From an uncultured Sphingomonadaceae bacterium (GTDB taxonomy: Bacteria; Pseudomonadota; Alphaproteobacteria; Sphingomonadales; Sphingomonadaceae), in assembly GCA_946480515.1 (NCBI GenBank), contig CAMLKX010000007.1:1-21781 (forward strand): a stretch of 21,781 nucleotides of DNA, given 5' to 3'. The notes below the pieces were generated by a model. The model was not told the origin of the DNA. It saw nothing but the letters and a program-made list of their open reading frames with translations, and did no database searches. The translations under genes were made by a program, and so were the position numbers. Of the stretch, positions 6,807 through 15,058 are shown one piece after another. How positions within the stretch are numbered: position 1 is the stretch's first letter; the number at the start of each line of letters is the position of its first letter.

Positions 6807-6846
6807 GGCGATCGCCGCCTGGGGGTGCAAGCCGCTGGCGATCGCC
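6807..6846 (+). repeat. Twin 10-bp palindromes GGCGATCGCC between argF and hslO
   Basis: Two exact copies of the self-complementary GGCGATCGCC sit at 6807-6816 and 6837-6846, start-to-start 30 bases apart (about three helical turns). They occupy most of the 54-base spacer. In RNA the copies can pair with each other as a 10-bp stem around a 20-base loop, ending 14 bases before the hslO ATG. No T tract follows, so it is not a standard terminator. Confidence 0.6.
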
Positions 6847-6860
6847 CTATCTTGCGTAGA

Positions 6861-7778
6861 ATGACAGCCGCCTTGACCCCGCTCCCGCCTCTCACCGTGG
6901 ACGTCGCGCTTGGCGTCAGCATTCCCGACCGGCATGCCCGCGGTCGGATTGCGCGGATTGGTCCGGCACTCGACACGATCCTTGCCAACCACGGCTACCC
7001 GGCCGTGCTGCAGAAACTGTTGGCGGAGGCGCTGGTGCTGACGGCGCTGCTCGGTGCATTGCTCAAGGATCCCGGCGGGCAGCTGACCATGCAGGCGCAG
7101 ACCCAGTCTGGCGCGATTGATCTCCTGGTTTGCGACTATCTTGGCGGCGAGTTGCGCGGCTATGTCCGCCACGATCCCGACCGACTGGCCGAGCTGCCTG
7201 CTGACCCGTCGCTCTTCGCCCTGTTCGGCGCGGGGTATCTCGCCATCACCTTCGATCAACCGCTGACCAACGAGCGTTATCAGGGCGTGGTACCGCTTGA
7301 GGGCTATAGCCTGGCCGACGCAGCGCAGAGCTATTTCAGCCAGTCAGAACAAATCCCAAGCATCGTCCGGCTCGCTGCGCGGAAGACAGAGGCCGGGTGG
7401 ATTGCCGGGGGCCTATTGTTCCAGCACCTGCCCGAAGGGGAGGAAGGACGCGAGCGGCTGCACACGCGGCTCGATCATCCGGATTGGCCGCATGTCGCGG
7501 TGCTGGCGGGTTCCGTCCGGCCGGAAGAGCTTACCGATCCCGAACTGGCGCTGGACGCGCTGGCGTGGCGGCTATTCCACGAGGAGCATGAGGTGCGGAT
7601 CCTGACTCCGGTCCCGCTTGCTCGCGGGTGCCGATGCAGTCCCGACTATGTTCGATCGGTGATCGCCCGCTTCCCGGTCGAGGAACGCGCGGCGATGGCT
7701 GGCGACGACGGAACAATCCGGGTCGACTGTGCCTTTTGCGCGACCAGCTTCCCAATCGATCTCGAAACGACCGGCTGA
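6861..7778 (+). CDS. hslO: Redox-regulated chaperone Hsp33
   Basis: Hsp33 is a cytoplasmic holdase activated when oxidants such as hypochlorite oxidise its zinc-binding cysteines. The zinc switch is intact: C-x-C at 257-259 (GCRCSPDYV) and C-x2-C at 290-293 (DCAFC), separated by 30 residues as in the family. Length from ATG 6861 is 305, typical. HEEHEVRILTPVPL before the first cysteines matches the linker of alphaproteobacterial Hsp33. There is no Shine-Dalgarno at 6861; a TATCTT box at 6848-6853 could drive a leaderless mRNA, though its -35 is poor, and a GTG at 6825 is a less likely alternative. The argD-argF-hslO order is common in alphaproteobacteria, so transcription from the arg promoter is also likely. 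Confidence 0.93.
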   Translation: MTAALTPLPPLTVDVALGVSIPDRHARGRIARIGPALDTILANHGYPAVLQKLLAEALVLTALLGALLKDPGGQLTMQAQTQSGAIDLLVCDYLGGELRGYVRHDPDRLAELPADPSLFALFGAGYLAITFDQPLTNERYQGVVPLEGYSLADAAQSYFSQSEQIPSIVRLAARKTEAGWIAGGLLFQHLPEGEEGRERLHTRLDHPDWPHVAVLAGSVRPEELTDPELALDALAWRLFHEEHEVRILTPVPLARGCRCSPDYVRSVIARFPVEERAAMAGDDGTIRVDCAFCATSFPIDLETTG

Positions 7779-7822
7779 GTTTCTTCTCCTCTCGTTAAAT
7801 TTCGGCTGGTAAAGCGTCCGGC

Positions 7823-8224
7823 ATGATGCGCGGGCGAACGCTGACGATGATCGGGTTTGCCGTCGGGGCGGGGGTTCTCCTCGCCGCGGCGACCGCTCCG
7901 ACCTTGCTGAATCGCTTTGCCGGCGGGCTGTGGGAGGTCAGCCGTTCGGCCACCGGTGCTGACCCGGTCCGGATGTGCATCGCCAGTCCCGCTCGGCTAG
8001 CCCAATTTGAGCATCGTGGGCGCGCCTGTACGCGCGTGGTGATCGCGGACAAGCCAGAAGAGGCTCTGATCCACTACACCTGTCCCGATGGCGGGTTCGG
8101 CCGGAGCCGGATCGAGATGATTACGCCGCGCTCGCTCAGGATCGACACGCAGGGAATCTCGGGCGGTGCTCCATTCGCCTATGTCCTGCACGCCCGGCTA
8201 GCTGGATCCTGTGCGGCTCATTAA
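7823..8224 (+). CDS. Small envelope protein, DUF3617-like
   Basis: A 133-residue protein. Residues about 8-26 are a hydrophobic N-terminal segment acting as signal or anchor; no lipobox is seen, and a cleavage site after the AAAT/TAP region is possible but weak. The mature part begins GLWEVSRS, the usual opening of DUF3617 proteins, and holds four cysteines (C52, C69, C87, C130) that could form two disulfides, consistent with a periplasmic location. Two adjacent ATG codons (7823 and 7826) are possible starts and neither has a clear Shine-Dalgarno. It lies 44 bases after hslO on the same strand. The family has no established biochemical function. The gene call is fair; the family assignment is from memory of the sequence style. 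Confidence 0.7.
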   Translation: MMRGRTLTMIGFAVGAGVLLAAATAPTLLNRFAGGLWEVSRSATGADPVRMCIASPARLAQFEHRGRACTRVVIADKPEEALIHYTCPDGGFGRSRIEMITPRSLRIDTQGISGGAPFAYVLHARLAGSCAAH

Positions 8225-8259
8225 GCAAAGGTTTAACAATCGTCAGGCATAAGACGACT

Positions 8260-8340
8260 CGTGCCAGTGGGCACGCTTACTCCCTCTTGGGCTCGGCCCA
8301 AATCTCGGCCGTTCGGATCTTCCGGGCGGCCGTTCTTTTT
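8260..8340 (+). promoter_or_regulatory. Three consecutive hairpins ending in a T tract before queC
   Basis: Hairpin 1: CGTGCC/GGCACG (8260-8275, loop AGTG). Hairpin 2: TTGGGC/GCCCAA (8287-8302 region, loop TCG). Hairpin 3: CGGCC (8306-8310) with GGCCG (8328-8332) enclosing CGGA/TCCG (8314-8324), followed by TTCTTTTT (8333-8340). The last is a plausible terminator of the upstream gene, or the terminator of a regulated queC leader. I saw no match to the known preQ1-I consensus. Confidence 0.45.
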
Positions 8341-8384
8341 CGAGCGGGTTGCGCGCGGTGGAGCGATCGGCTTAGCGCGTAGCG

Positions 8385-9083
8385 ATGGCAACACAGCGCA
8401 AAACAGCCATTGTCCTGCTCTCCGGCGGGCTGGATTCGATGGTTTGCGCGGCGATCGCTCGGGAGCGGGGCTTCACGGTGCTGGCGCTGACGGTCGACTA
8501 TAATCAGCGGCACCGCGCGGAGCTTGCCGCAGCATCGCGCATCGCGGGCAAGCTCGCCGAGCGACACGTGTGCCTTTCCCTCGACCTGTCGCAGTTTGGC
8601 GGATCGGCACTGACCAGTAGCCTTGCGGTGCCCAAGGACGGGCTCGCCGACGGAATCCCGATCACCTATGTCCCCGCGCGCAACACCGTGTTGCTCAGCC
8701 TCGCGTTGGCCTGGGCGGAAGCGTCAGGCGCGCGCGACCTGTTCATCGGGGTCAACGCGCTCGACTATTCGGGTTATCCGGACTGCCGCGCCGAGTTCGT
8801 TGGCGCCTTCGAAGCGCTGGCGAATCTTGCGACCAAGGCGGGCGTGGAGGGCGACAAGTTCGCGGTTCACGCTCCGCTGCAATTCATGACCAAGGCCGAC
8901 ATCGCCAGAGAGGCGGATCGCCTCGGTCTCGACGCGGGTGACAGTCACAGCTGCTACGATCCGGAGGACGACGGCACCCATTGCGGCCTGTGCGACGCCT
9001 GCCGCCTGCGGGCGCGGGGCTTCGCCGAGGCGGGATTACCCGATCCCACGCGCTATCGCGTGACCCCTCCGCTGCAGCCATGA
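8385..9083 (+). CDS. queC: 7-cyano-7-deazaguanine (preQ0) synthase
   Basis: QueC uses ATP and ammonia to turn 7-carboxy-7-deazaguanine into preQ0, a precursor of the queuosine base of tRNA. The ATP-pyrophosphatase loop SGGLDS (13-18) and the zinc cysteines C190, C200, C203 and C206 ([18 protein letters not shown]) are all present. [14 protein letters not shown] and [14 protein letters not shown] are further family signatures. Length 232 is normal. The ATG at 8385 has no clear Shine-Dalgarno. queE starts inside its stop codon (4-base overlap), so the enzymes for two consecutive steps are coupled. QueD, needed for the preceding step, is not in the window. Confidence 0.96.
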   Translation: MATQRKTAIVLLSGGLDSMVCAAIARERGFTVLALTVDYNQRHRAELAAASRIAGKLAERHVCLSLDLSQFGGSALTSSLAVPKDGLADGIPITYVPARNTVLLSLALAWAEASGARDLFIGVNALDYSGYPDCRAEFVGAFEALANLATKAGVEGDKFAVHAPLQFMTKADIAREADRLGLDAGDSHSCYDPEDDGTHCGLCDACRLRARGFAEAGLPDPTRYRVTPPLQP

Positions 9084-9712
9084 CCTATGCCGTCAAGGAA
9101 TGCTTCCTCACGCTGCAGGGGGAAGGTGTCCAGGCCGGCAGCCGGGCGGTGTTCCTGCGCTTCGCCGGCTGCAACCTGTGGACTGGGCGGGAACAGGACC
9201 GGGCATCCGCCGTGTGCCGGTTCTGCGACACCGATTTCGTCGGCACCGATGGCGCGGGGGGAGGCAAGTTCCGGTCGGCGGAGGACCTCGCCAGTCATGT
9301 CCTGGCGATGTGGGGCGGGGGATCAGACGAGCGGCTGGTGGTGATCACCGGCGGTGAGCCAATGCTTCAACTCGATCAGCGGCTGGTGGATGCGCTTCAT
9401 CGCCACGGCTTTCGCATCGCGGTCGAAAGCAACGGCACCATTCCGGCAGTGCCGGGAATCGACTGGCTGTGTATCAGCCCAAAAGCCGGATCCGAGGTCG
9501 TCCAGCGGAGCGGCGATGAGCTGAAGCTGGTCTGGCCGCAGGAGCAGATCGACCCGGCAGCGCTCGAGAAGTGGGATTTCAAGCACTTTCTGGTTCAGCC
9601 GATGGACTGCGCCCGGCGGGAAGCGGCGGTGGCCGCGGCGATCAGCCTGGTGATGGAGCGGCCGCGCTGGCGCCTGACGTTGCAGGCCCACAAGATCGTC
9701 GGGCTCGCTTAA
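9080..9712 (+). CDS. queE: 7-carboxy-7-deazaguanine synthase (radical SAM)
   Basis: QueE rearranges 6-carboxytetrahydropterin to 7-carboxy-7-deazaguanine, using SAM and a 4Fe-4S cluster. The cluster cysteines are C31, C46 and C49, spaced C-x14-C-x2-C, the extended-loop arrangement known for a subset of QueE enzymes instead of the standard radical-SAM C-x3-C-x2-C. The N-terminal [10 protein letters not shown] and the ITGGEPMLQ motif are typical. Length is 210 residues. The ATG at 9080 overlaps the queC stop; the open frame upstream is antisense-free but lies inside queC. A terminator follows within 10 bases of the stop, so queCE is the end of its transcript. Confidence 0.95.
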   Translation: MTYAVKECFLTLQGEGVQAGSRAVFLRFAGCNLWTGREQDRASAVCRFCDTDFVGTDGAGGGKFRSAEDLASHVLAMWGGGSDERLVVITGGEPMLQLDQRLVDALHRHGFRIAVESNGTIPAVPGIDWLCISPKAGSEVVQRSGDELKLVWPQEQIDPAALEKWDFKHFLVQPMDCARREAAVAAAISLVMERPRWRLTLQAHKIVGLA

Positions 9713-9718
9713 CAAAAA

Positions 9719-9745
9719 GGAGCCGCGAGCAGTGCCCGCGGCTCC
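9719..9745. terminator. Bidirectional terminator between queE and the convergent lipoprotein gene
   Basis: GGAGCCGCG (9719-9727) pairs with CGCGGCTCC (9737-9745), a 9-bp stem with a 9-base loop. In the minus direction the stem is followed by CTTTTTGTT, a good T tract; in the plus direction only TTGATGTT follows. It therefore serves the minus-strand gene better but can stop both. Confidence 0.75.
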
Positions 9746-9784
9746 TTGATGTTGCAGCTCCGCCGAAAAGGCGAAGCCGGCCAA

Positions 9785-10057
9785 TTACATGGCGTTGGCG
9801 GTGTTGGAAGCGTTCGCTGCCGAGTTCGCCGCATCGGCCGCCGAATTGGCTGCATTGTCCGCGGCGTTCATCGCCATGTTGGCGTCGGCGGCCATGTTGG
9901 CATCCATGCCAGTCGCCGCGTCGACCGCGGTGGTGTCGTTCACCGTGTTCATGTCGGTCATCAGATTTTCATCGACAACCGCGGTGTTGGATTCTTCCTT
10001 ACTGCTGCAGGCCGAAACGGCCAGGGCCGCACCAGCGACCAGGATCAGAGCACGCAT
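9785..10057 (-). CDS. Small Asn/Ala-rich lipoprotein
   Basis: A 90-residue low-complexity lipoprotein. Residues 1-17 form a lipoprotein signal peptide with lipobox VSAC, lipidated at C17, then a short SSKEES spacer. From about residue 25 the sequence is almost entirely Ala, Asn, Asp, Met and Thr, with degenerate repeats of the type DANMAADANMAMN and NAANSAADAANSAAN. Such a composition suggests a disordered or repeat-helical surface or periplasmic tail; no enzymatic motif is present. Start: GGGAG (10069-10065 on the minus strand) lies 7 bases before the ATG at 10057. Similar Asn-rich small proteins in sphingomonads are sometimes named after unrelated low-complexity proteins; that naming should not be trusted. 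Confidence 0.78.
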   Translation of the reverse strand: MRALILVAGAALAVSACSSKEESNTAVVDENLMTDMNTVNDTTAVDAATGMDANMAADANMAMNAADNAANSAADAANSAANASNTANAM

Positions 10058-10141
10058 TCAATGACTCCCTATATAGTGTGATCTGGGGCAGATTTTCTGC
10101 CTCGCAAATCGCCGGCACCATAGTGCGAACCGCCAAACCCA

Positions 10142-10792
10142 TCAACTGCAGCGCCTGTTCCCATTTAACTTGTTCAGAAACGCTGGAAAATTTCTATGGA
10201 GCGAGTCATCGAGGTCGGTCATGGCCGCGCTGCTGCCTTGCCGGCGAAGGCTGGTGACTCCGAATTTTGCGATCCCGCACGGGACGATGCCGCTGAAATG
10301 ATCGAGATCTGGATCAAGGTTGATGGCGAAGCCGTGATAGGTGACCCACCGCCGTACCCGAACGCCGATGGCGCCGATCTTCGCCTCGCCGGCTCCCTCT
10401 CCGGTCCAGATTCCGATGCGCCCCTCGGCCCGGTGAGCCGCGATCCCGAGGTCGCCAAGTGCGGCGATCACCCAGCCTTCCAGCTCATGGACGAAGCAGC
10501 GAATGTCGCGGCCGCGCTGCTCCAGGTCGAGCATGATATAGCCGACGCGCTGGCCCGGTCCGTGGTAGGTGTAGCGGCCACCCCGTCCTGCGGTGTGGAC
10601 CGGGAACCCCATCGGGTTCATCAGCTCCGCTGAATCGGCGCTCGTCCCGGCGGTGAACAGCGGCGGATGCTCAAGCAGCCACACCAGCTCGCCGGCGGAG
10701 CCCGAACGGATCGCCGCCACCCGCTCCTCCATGAGCTGCAACGCCTCGTCATAAGCCACCAGGCCGTCGCTGATCCGCCATTCGATCGCCAT
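10142..10792 (-). CDS. lipB: Lipoyl(octanoyl) transferase
   Basis: LipB moves the octanoyl group from acyl carrier protein to the lipoyl domains of 2-oxoacid dehydrogenases and the glycine cleavage H protein, the first step of lipoate synthesis. The 216-residue protein shows the family block [13 protein letters not shown] (69-81) and the catalytic pair K138 (in GEAKIGAIG) and C172 (in GIVPCGI). [11 protein letters not shown] lies between them. The start [11 protein letters not shown] at 10792 fits the family; the open frame extends further but with no homology-like sequence and through the divergent promoter region. It is transcribed divergently from the membrane protein gene at 10873. Confidence 0.96.
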   Translation of the reverse strand: MAIEWRISDGLVAYDEALQLMEERVAAIRSGSAGELVWLLEHPPLFTAGTSADSAELMNPMGFPVHTAGRGGRYTYHGPGQRVGYIMLDLEQRGRDIRCFVHELEGWVIAALGDLGIAAHRAEGRIGIWTGEGAGEAKIGAIGVRVRRWVTYHGFAINLDPDLDHFSGIVPCGIAKFGVTSLRRQGSSAAMTDLDDSLHRNFPAFLNKLNGNRRCS

Positions 10793-10798
10793 GCCGGG

Positions 10799-10849
10799 TC
10801 CATATGCGTGGACTGAGTGATTGCAAGCCGCGCTGCCGCTGCATATGCG
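10799..10849. promoter_or_regulatory. Possible divergent promoters sharing a palindromic -35 box
   Basis: The self-complementary TTGCAA (10821-10826) is followed 17 bases later on the plus strand by TATGCG (10844-10849) and 16 bases later on the minus strand by TATGGA (10804-10799). It would serve lipB and the membrane protein gene. Both -10 boxes are weak matches. Confidence 0.3.
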
Positions 10850-10872
10850 CGAGCCAGGGGGAAGGAGCCGTC

Positions 10873-11667
10873 TTGCGCCACTTGTCGATCTCACGAGCAT
10901 GGGATGAGGCCAAAGCGATCCTGGCACGGGATTCGGGGCTGTTCGTCGCGGTCGGGCTCGCCCTGTTCGTCCTTCCGCAAACGGTTGCGGGGCTGGTCAC
11001 CCCGGCAACCCGGCCCGGGCAGGTTCCGGAGCCTGGCTGGTGGACGCTGATCTCCTTTGTCGCATTGCTGATGAGCATCGTCGGGCAGCTGGCGGTGGTG
11101 CGGCTGGCGCTTCCGCCCTCGATCCGCGTCGCGGACTCCATTCGCCGGGGCGCATCGCGGCTGCCGGTCTTCATCCTGGCTTCGCTGCTCTTCGCGATAC
11201 CGGTAGCACTAGCGCTGATGTTGATCGCGATGCCGCTGCTCACCGGTTCAGGCTCGCTGTCATCGGGTAATGTGCTGCTGCTCCTGTTACTGGTAGTGCT
11301 CATCCTGCCGCTGCTGGTGCGGGTGCTGCTGACCACGGCGGTGGTGGTTGCCGAGGAGGGCGGCCCGATCGCCGTGATCAAGCGCAGCTTCGATCTGACG
11401 CGGGGTCAGGCCATGAAGCTGGCCGCGTTCGTGCTGCTGTTCTTCATCGGCTTCGGCATCGCGCTTGGCGCCTACGAGTTGGTGGTTGGGTCGGCGGTAA
11501 AGCTCTTCACGAGCACCGATGACCCGTTCAGTGTTGGACGATTGATCCGCCAGTTGCTGTCCAACATCGGCGCAACCGCCGTGGCCGTGCTGTTCCTCAT
11601 CATGGTCGCGCGGCTCTATGCTCAGCTCGCTGTAGCGGAAGTCGGAGTGCCCCGAAGCCGGGGTTGA
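10873..11667 (+). CDS. Integral membrane protein, unknown function
   Basis: A 264-residue polytopic membrane protein. Six hydrophobic segments are visible, roughly residues 22-42, 57-79, 97-122, 133-157, 182-208 and 236-258. Between helices 4 and 5 lies [27 protein letters not shown], a pattern (E-x-x-G-P-x-x-A-I-x-R-S-x-x-L-T-R-G) recurrent in proteins labelled as glycerophosphodiester phosphodiesterase membrane-domain or YciC/DUF975-like. No catalytic domain is attached. The start chosen is TTG at 10873: AAGGAG (10862-10867) is 5 bases upstream, and [17 protein letters not shown] fits a cytoplasmic amphipathic start. The ATG at 10804 has no such site. It converges on hemF with 13 bases between stops. 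Function unknown. Confidence 0.78.
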   Translation: MRHLSISRAWDEAKAILARDSGLFVAVGLALFVLPQTVAGLVTPATRPGQVPEPGWWTLISFVALLMSIVGQLAVVRLALPPSIRVADSIRRGASRLPVFILASLLFAIPVALALMLIAMPLLTGSGSLSSGNVLLLLLLVVLILPLLVRVLLTTAVVVAEEGGPIAVIKRSFDLTRGQAMKLAAFVLLFFIGFGIALGAYELVVGSAVKLFTSTDDPFSVGRLIRQLLSNIGATAVAVLFLIMVARLYAQLAVAEVGVPRSRG

Positions 11668-11680
11668 GGCGCGGAGCTTC

Positions 11681-12544
11681 TCACTGCCAGCTCGCCAGCG
11701 GCGGCAAGCTCATCAGGATCGCGTCGATATTTCCGCCGGTCTTCAACCCGAATAGGGTGCCGCGGTCGTAGAGCAGATTGAACTCGACGTAGCGGCCGCG
11801 ATAGGCGAGCAGCCGCTCGCGGTCGGAGTCGGTGGATGGCGTGTTCATTCGGCGGCGCGCGATCCGCGGAAAGATATCGAGGAACGCCTCGCCGACGTCG
11901 CGGGTGAAAGCAAAGTGGTCGGCGAACCCCTGTCCGTCGACATCATCCTGACACTCCAGCCGGTCGTAGAAGATGCCGCCGACGCCGCGTGCGACTTGCC
12001 GGTGCGGCAGCCAGAAATACTCCTCCGCCCATTTTGAAAAGCGGCGGTAGTAGTCCGGATCGTGGGCGTCGCATGCGCTCTGCAGGCGTGCATGGAAATC
12101 GGCGGTGTCCGCATCTATGGGAAAGGCCGGATTGAGATCAGCACCGCCACCGAACCAGCGCCGGGTGGTGGTGAGGAAGCGCGTATTCATGTGCACAGCC
12201 GGGCAGTGGGGATTGGCCATGTGTGCGACGAGGCTGATGCCGGTTGCGAAAAAGCTGCGGTCTTCTTCCGCCCCTGGGATGGTCCGGGCGAACTCCGGCG
12301 ACAGGCGCCCACCGACTGTCGAGACATTGACCCCGACCTTCTCGAACACCTGGCCGGTCATCTGGCCGCGAACGCCGCCGCCGCCGGCTGATCCGTCCTC
12401 ATCCGTGCGATCCCACGGCAGATATTCGAACCGGGCGTCGCTTCCCGCCTCCCGCTCGATCGCCTCGAACTCGGCGCAGATGCGGGTGCGCAGCGCCTCG
12501 AACCAGTCACGCGCGGTCTGTTGCTGGGAATCGAGCGGTCTCAT
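11681..12544 (-). CDS. hemF: Oxygen-dependent coproporphyrinogen III oxidase
   Basis: HemF uses oxygen to decarboxylate coproporphyrinogen III to protoporphyrinogen IX in haem synthesis. Its 287 residues carry the family blocks GVNVSTVGG, RRWFGGGADLNP, the helix KWAEEYFWLPHR leading into RGVGGIFYDRL, and the C-terminal YVEFNLLYDRGTLFGLKTGG. It starts inside the trmL stop (4-base ATGA overlap), so the two are co-translated. Proximity to petABC, whose products carry b and c haems, makes metabolic sense and this neighbourhood is common in alphaproteobacteria. Confidence 0.96.
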   Translation of the reverse strand: MRPLDSQQQTARDWFEALRTRICAEFEAIEREAGSDARFEYLPWDRTDEDGSAGGGGVRGQMTGQVFEKVGVNVSTVGGRLSPEFARTIPGAEEDRSFFATGISLVAHMANPHCPAVHMNTRFLTTTRRWFGGGADLNPAFPIDADTADFHARLQSACDAHDPDYYRRFSKWAEEYFWLPHRQVARGVGGIFYDRLECQDDVDGQGFADHFAFTRDVGEAFLDIFPRIARRRMNTPSTDSDRERLLAYRGRYVEFNLLYDRGTLFGLKTGGNIDAILMSLPPLASWQ

Positions 12545-13047
12545 GCGGGAAGCTTTCCGGTTTGCCGCAGCGCCTCTGACAGGGCGATCGCGGACGATAT
12601 GGCGAGGTTGAAGGAACGCACTTCGGCCCGGATCGGGATGCGCACCGCGGCCGAGCATTGCGCGCGGACTTCCGGCGGGACGCCGCCGCTTTCCCTGCCG
12701 AACAGCAGCACATCGTCAGCCTGAAAGCGGGCGTCGTAGAGCGAAGTGTCGCCGCGGGTGGTCAAGAGCACCAGCCGGCTCGGCTGGACCGCAGTCCTGA
12801 AGGCATCGAAGTTGGCGTGGCGAGTGACCGTAACATGGTCGATATAGTCCATCGCCGCGCGTCGAACGCGGCGGTCATCCCAGATAAATCCGAGCGGTTC
12901 GACGAGATCGACGGCCACGCCGAAGCAGGCCCCAAGCCGAAGGACCGCGCCGACGTTGCCGGCGATCTCCGGTTCGAAAAGAGCCATGCGCATGGTGCCG
13001 ATTAGGCGAGCTTCGCGGTGCCGGACAAGCCCGGCGAATTTCGCCAT
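12541..13047 (-). CDS. trmL: tRNA (cytidine(34)-2'-O)-methyltransferase
   Basis: A SPOUT-fold methyltransferase, using SAM to methylate the 2'-O of the wobble nucleotide in tRNA-Leu isoacceptors. Family motifs: ALFEPEIAGNVGAVLRLGAC, LLFGRESGGVP (knot, SAM site), and IPIRAEVRSFNLAISSAIAL. The start is ambiguous. ATG 13047 has GGAGG (13058-13054) 6 bases upstream and gives 168 residues; ATG 12993 gives 150 residues, which matches E. coli TrmL (157) and begins right at the conserved MRMALFEPEI, but has no ribosome site. I prefer 13047 on the ribosome-site evidence; the extra N-terminal 18 residues are not part of the conserved fold. It is divergent from petA and coupled to hemF. Confidence 0.9.
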   Translation of the reverse strand: MAKFAGLVRHREARLIGTMRMALFEPEIAGNVGAVLRLGACFGVAVDLVEPLGFIWDDRRVRRAAMDYIDHVTVTRHANFDAFRTAVQPSRLVLLTTRGDTSLYDARFQADDVLLFGRESGGVPPEVRAQCSAAVRIPIRAEVRSFNLAISSAIALSEALRQTGKLPA

Positions 13048-13160
13048 TTGCATCCTCCGGTCGAGACGCTATCAGGCCCGCCAATCCGTATCGGTTCGCC
13101 GCTGCGGATGTTCATTGTGCCCGATCCGGGCGCATGGAAGAACAGGTCTTAAGGGTGAGC

Positions 13161-13724
13161 ATGGCCACGCTGGAACAAACGACGGATGGGCCCGCAACGG
13201 GCGAGGGGGTCCGTCGCCGCGATTTCATCAACATTGCCGCTGTCAGCTTCGCCGGCGTCGGTGCCGCCGCGACGGTGGTGCCGCTGGTCCGGCAGATGAG
13301 CCCGGCGGCCGACGTCAGGGCCTTGGCCTCGATCGAAGTCGATGTTTCGAAGATTGCTCCGGGCCAGGCGATCAAGACGATGTGGCGCAAGCAGCCGGTG
13401 TTCGTTCGCAACCTCACCCCCGCGGAGGTTACTGAGGCCAACGCCGTTCCGCTGGGCGAGCTGCGTGATCCGCAGACGCTGGCCGACCGCACCAAGCCGG
13501 GCAAGCAGAACTGGCTGGTGACGATGGGCGTGTGCACCCACCTCGGCTGCGTTCCACTCGGCACCGGCGAGGGTGAGAACCGCGGGGAGTATGGCGGCTA
13601 TTTCTGCCCTTGCCACGGATCGCACTACGACACGGCGGCCCGCATCCGGAAAGGTCCGGCCCCGCTCAACCTGCAGGTGCCGGAGTTCGATTTCCTGTCT
13701 GATACAGTCATCCGCATCGGTTAG
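13161..13724 (+). CDS. petA: Ubiquinol-cytochrome c reductase iron-sulfur (Rieske) subunit
   Basis: The Rieske protein of the cytochrome bc1 complex; its 2Fe-2S head shuttles electrons from ubiquinol to cytochrome c1 on the periplasmic side of the inner membrane. Cluster ligands are C125 and H127 in CTHLGC, and C149 and H152 in CPCHGSH, with C130 and C151 for the stabilising disulfide. The N-terminus has a twin-arginine type anchor (RRRDF followed by the 23-44 hydrophobic helix), as Rieske proteins are Tat-exported and stay anchored. Length 187. ATG 13161 is preferred to 13134 because AAGGG (13151-13155) precedes it. First gene of petABC. Confidence 0.97.
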   Translation: MATLEQTTDGPATGEGVRRRDFINIAAVSFAGVGAAATVVPLVRQMSPAADVRALASIEVDVSKIAPGQAIKTMWRKQPVFVRNLTPAEVTEANAVPLGELRDPQTLADRTKPGKQNWLVTMGVCTHLGCVPLGTGEGENRGEYGGYFCPCHGSHYDTAARIRKGPAPLNLQVPEFDFLSDTVIRIG

Positions 13725-13738
13725 GGGCGAGAAGGACG

Positions 13739-15043
13739 ATGAGCTTTTCCTGGGCGAAGCCCTACGAACCCAAGACCGAATTCGGCCGCTGGCTGGATGA
13801 CCGGCTGCCCCTGCCGCGCCTGGTTCACGGAGCGATCGGCGGCGGCTATCCGGTGCCGCGCAACCTCAATTACTTCTGGAACTTCGGGATTCTCGCCGGC
13901 CTCGCGCTGGTGATCCAGATTGTCACCGGAATCGTGCTGGCGATGCATTATTATGCGTCGGCCGACGGAGCGTTCGGTTCGGTCGAACACATCATGCGCG
14001 ACGTGAATGCGGGGTGGCTGCTGCGCTACGCCCACGCCAACGGCGCCAGCTTCTTCTTCATCGTGGTCTACATCCATATCTTTCGCGGCCTGTTCTATGG
14101 CAGCTACAAGGCGCCGCGCGAGCTGGTGTGGATGCTCGGACTGGTCATCTACCTGCTGATGATGGCCACTGCGTTCATGGGCTATGTGCTGCCGTGGGGG
14201 CAGATGAGCTACTGGGGCGCGCAGGTGATCACCGGCTTCTTCTCGGCGATCCCGGTGGTCGGCGATCCGGTGCGCATCTGGCTGCTCGGCGGGTTCGCTC
14301 CCGACCAGGCGGCGCTGTCGCGCTTCTTCTCGCTTCACTATCTGCTGCCGTTCGTCATCGCGGCGGTGGTGATCCTGCACATCTGGGCGTTGCACATTCC
14401 AGGATCGGGCAATCCGACCGGCGTGGACGTCAAGGACGAGCGCGATACGCTGCCGTTCCACCCATTCTACACCGCCAAGGATGGCTTCGGGGTCGGCGTG
14501 TTCCTGGTCGCTTATTGCGCGGTGCTCTATTTCGCGCCGAACTTCCTCGGACATCCGGACAACTATATTCCGGCCAATACGATGGCCACTCCGGCCCACA
14601 TTGTTCCGGAATGGTATTTCTGGCCCTTCTACGCGATCCTGCGCGCGTTCACGGTCGACTTCCTGCTCCCGGCGAAGCTGTGGGGCGTGGTCGCGATGTT
14701 CAGCTCGATCCTGCTGCTGTTCTTCCTGCCGTGGCTCGACCGCTCGCCGGTCCGCTCAGGCCATTACCGGCCGGTGTTCCGGATCTTCTTCTGGATCCTG
14801 GTGGCCGACGTGCTGATCCTCGGCTGGATGGGCATGCTTCCGGCCGAGCAGCCGTACGTTGCGATCAGCCAGATCGCGGCGGCTTATTATTTCGCGCACT
14901 TCCTCATCATTCTTCCGATCATCTCTCGCTTCGAGCGGCCGTTGCCGTTGCCGTCGTCGATCACCGCCTCGGTGCTTCACGGCGAAGCCGAAGAGAGCGC
15001 TCCGATCGGCCAGGGACGGGCCGCTGCCGCGGCCGCCGAATAA
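13739..15043 (+). CDS. petB: Cytochrome b of the bc1 complex
   Basis: The 434-residue membrane core of complex III, holding hemes bL and bH and the Qo and Qi quinone sites. The four heme-ligand histidines are H99/H113 and H200/H214, both pairs spaced 14 as in bc1 cytochrome b (b6f proteins have 15 in the second pair). The Qo-site PEWY motif is at 290-293. About eight membrane helices are visible. GAAGGA (13731-13736) lies just before the ATG, 14 bases after petA. The C-terminus ends in a short Ala-rich tail. Long open frames in other phases here are composition artefacts. Confidence 0.98.
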   Translation: MSFSWAKPYEPKTEFGRWLDDRLPLPRLVHGAIGGGYPVPRNLNYFWNFGILAGLALVIQIVTGIVLAMHYYASADGAFGSVEHIMRDVNAGWLLRYAHANGASFFFIVVYIHIFRGLFYGSYKAPRELVWMLGLVIYLLMMATAFMGYVLPWGQMSYWGAQVITGFFSAIPVVGDPVRIWLLGGFAPDQAALSRFFSLHYLLPFVIAAVVILHIWALHIPGSGNPTGVDVKDERDTLPFHPFYTAKDGFGVGVFLVAYCAVLYFAPNFLGHPDNYIPANTMATPAHIVPEWYFWPFYAILRAFTVDFLLPAKLWGVVAMFSSILLLFFLPWLDRSPVRSGHYRPVFRIFFWILVADVLILGWMGMLPAEQPYVAISQIAAAYYFAHFLIILPIISRFERPLPLPSSITASVLHGEAEESAPIGQGRAAAAAAE

Positions 15044-15058
15044 GGGACAAGGGGCAAC

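Noticed and set aside
6825..6860. GTG 6825 as the hslO start
   Set aside because: The added residues are not family-like and the second palindrome would then be inside the gene; ATG 6861 gives the normal Hsp33 length.
8260..8384. A preQ1 riboswitch before queC
   Set aside because: Hairpins and a T tract are present, but the short preQ1-I aptamer consensus and its A-rich tail are not visible; reported only as an unassigned leader.
10063..10076. A GANTC methylation site (GACTC at 10063-10067) next to a TATATAG box, as a GcrA-controlled promoter of the Asn-rich lipoprotein gene
   Set aside because: The same bases contain its Shine-Dalgarno GGGAG seven bases before the ATG, so the TATA box cannot be that gene's -10 element; a single 5-base site is also expected by chance.
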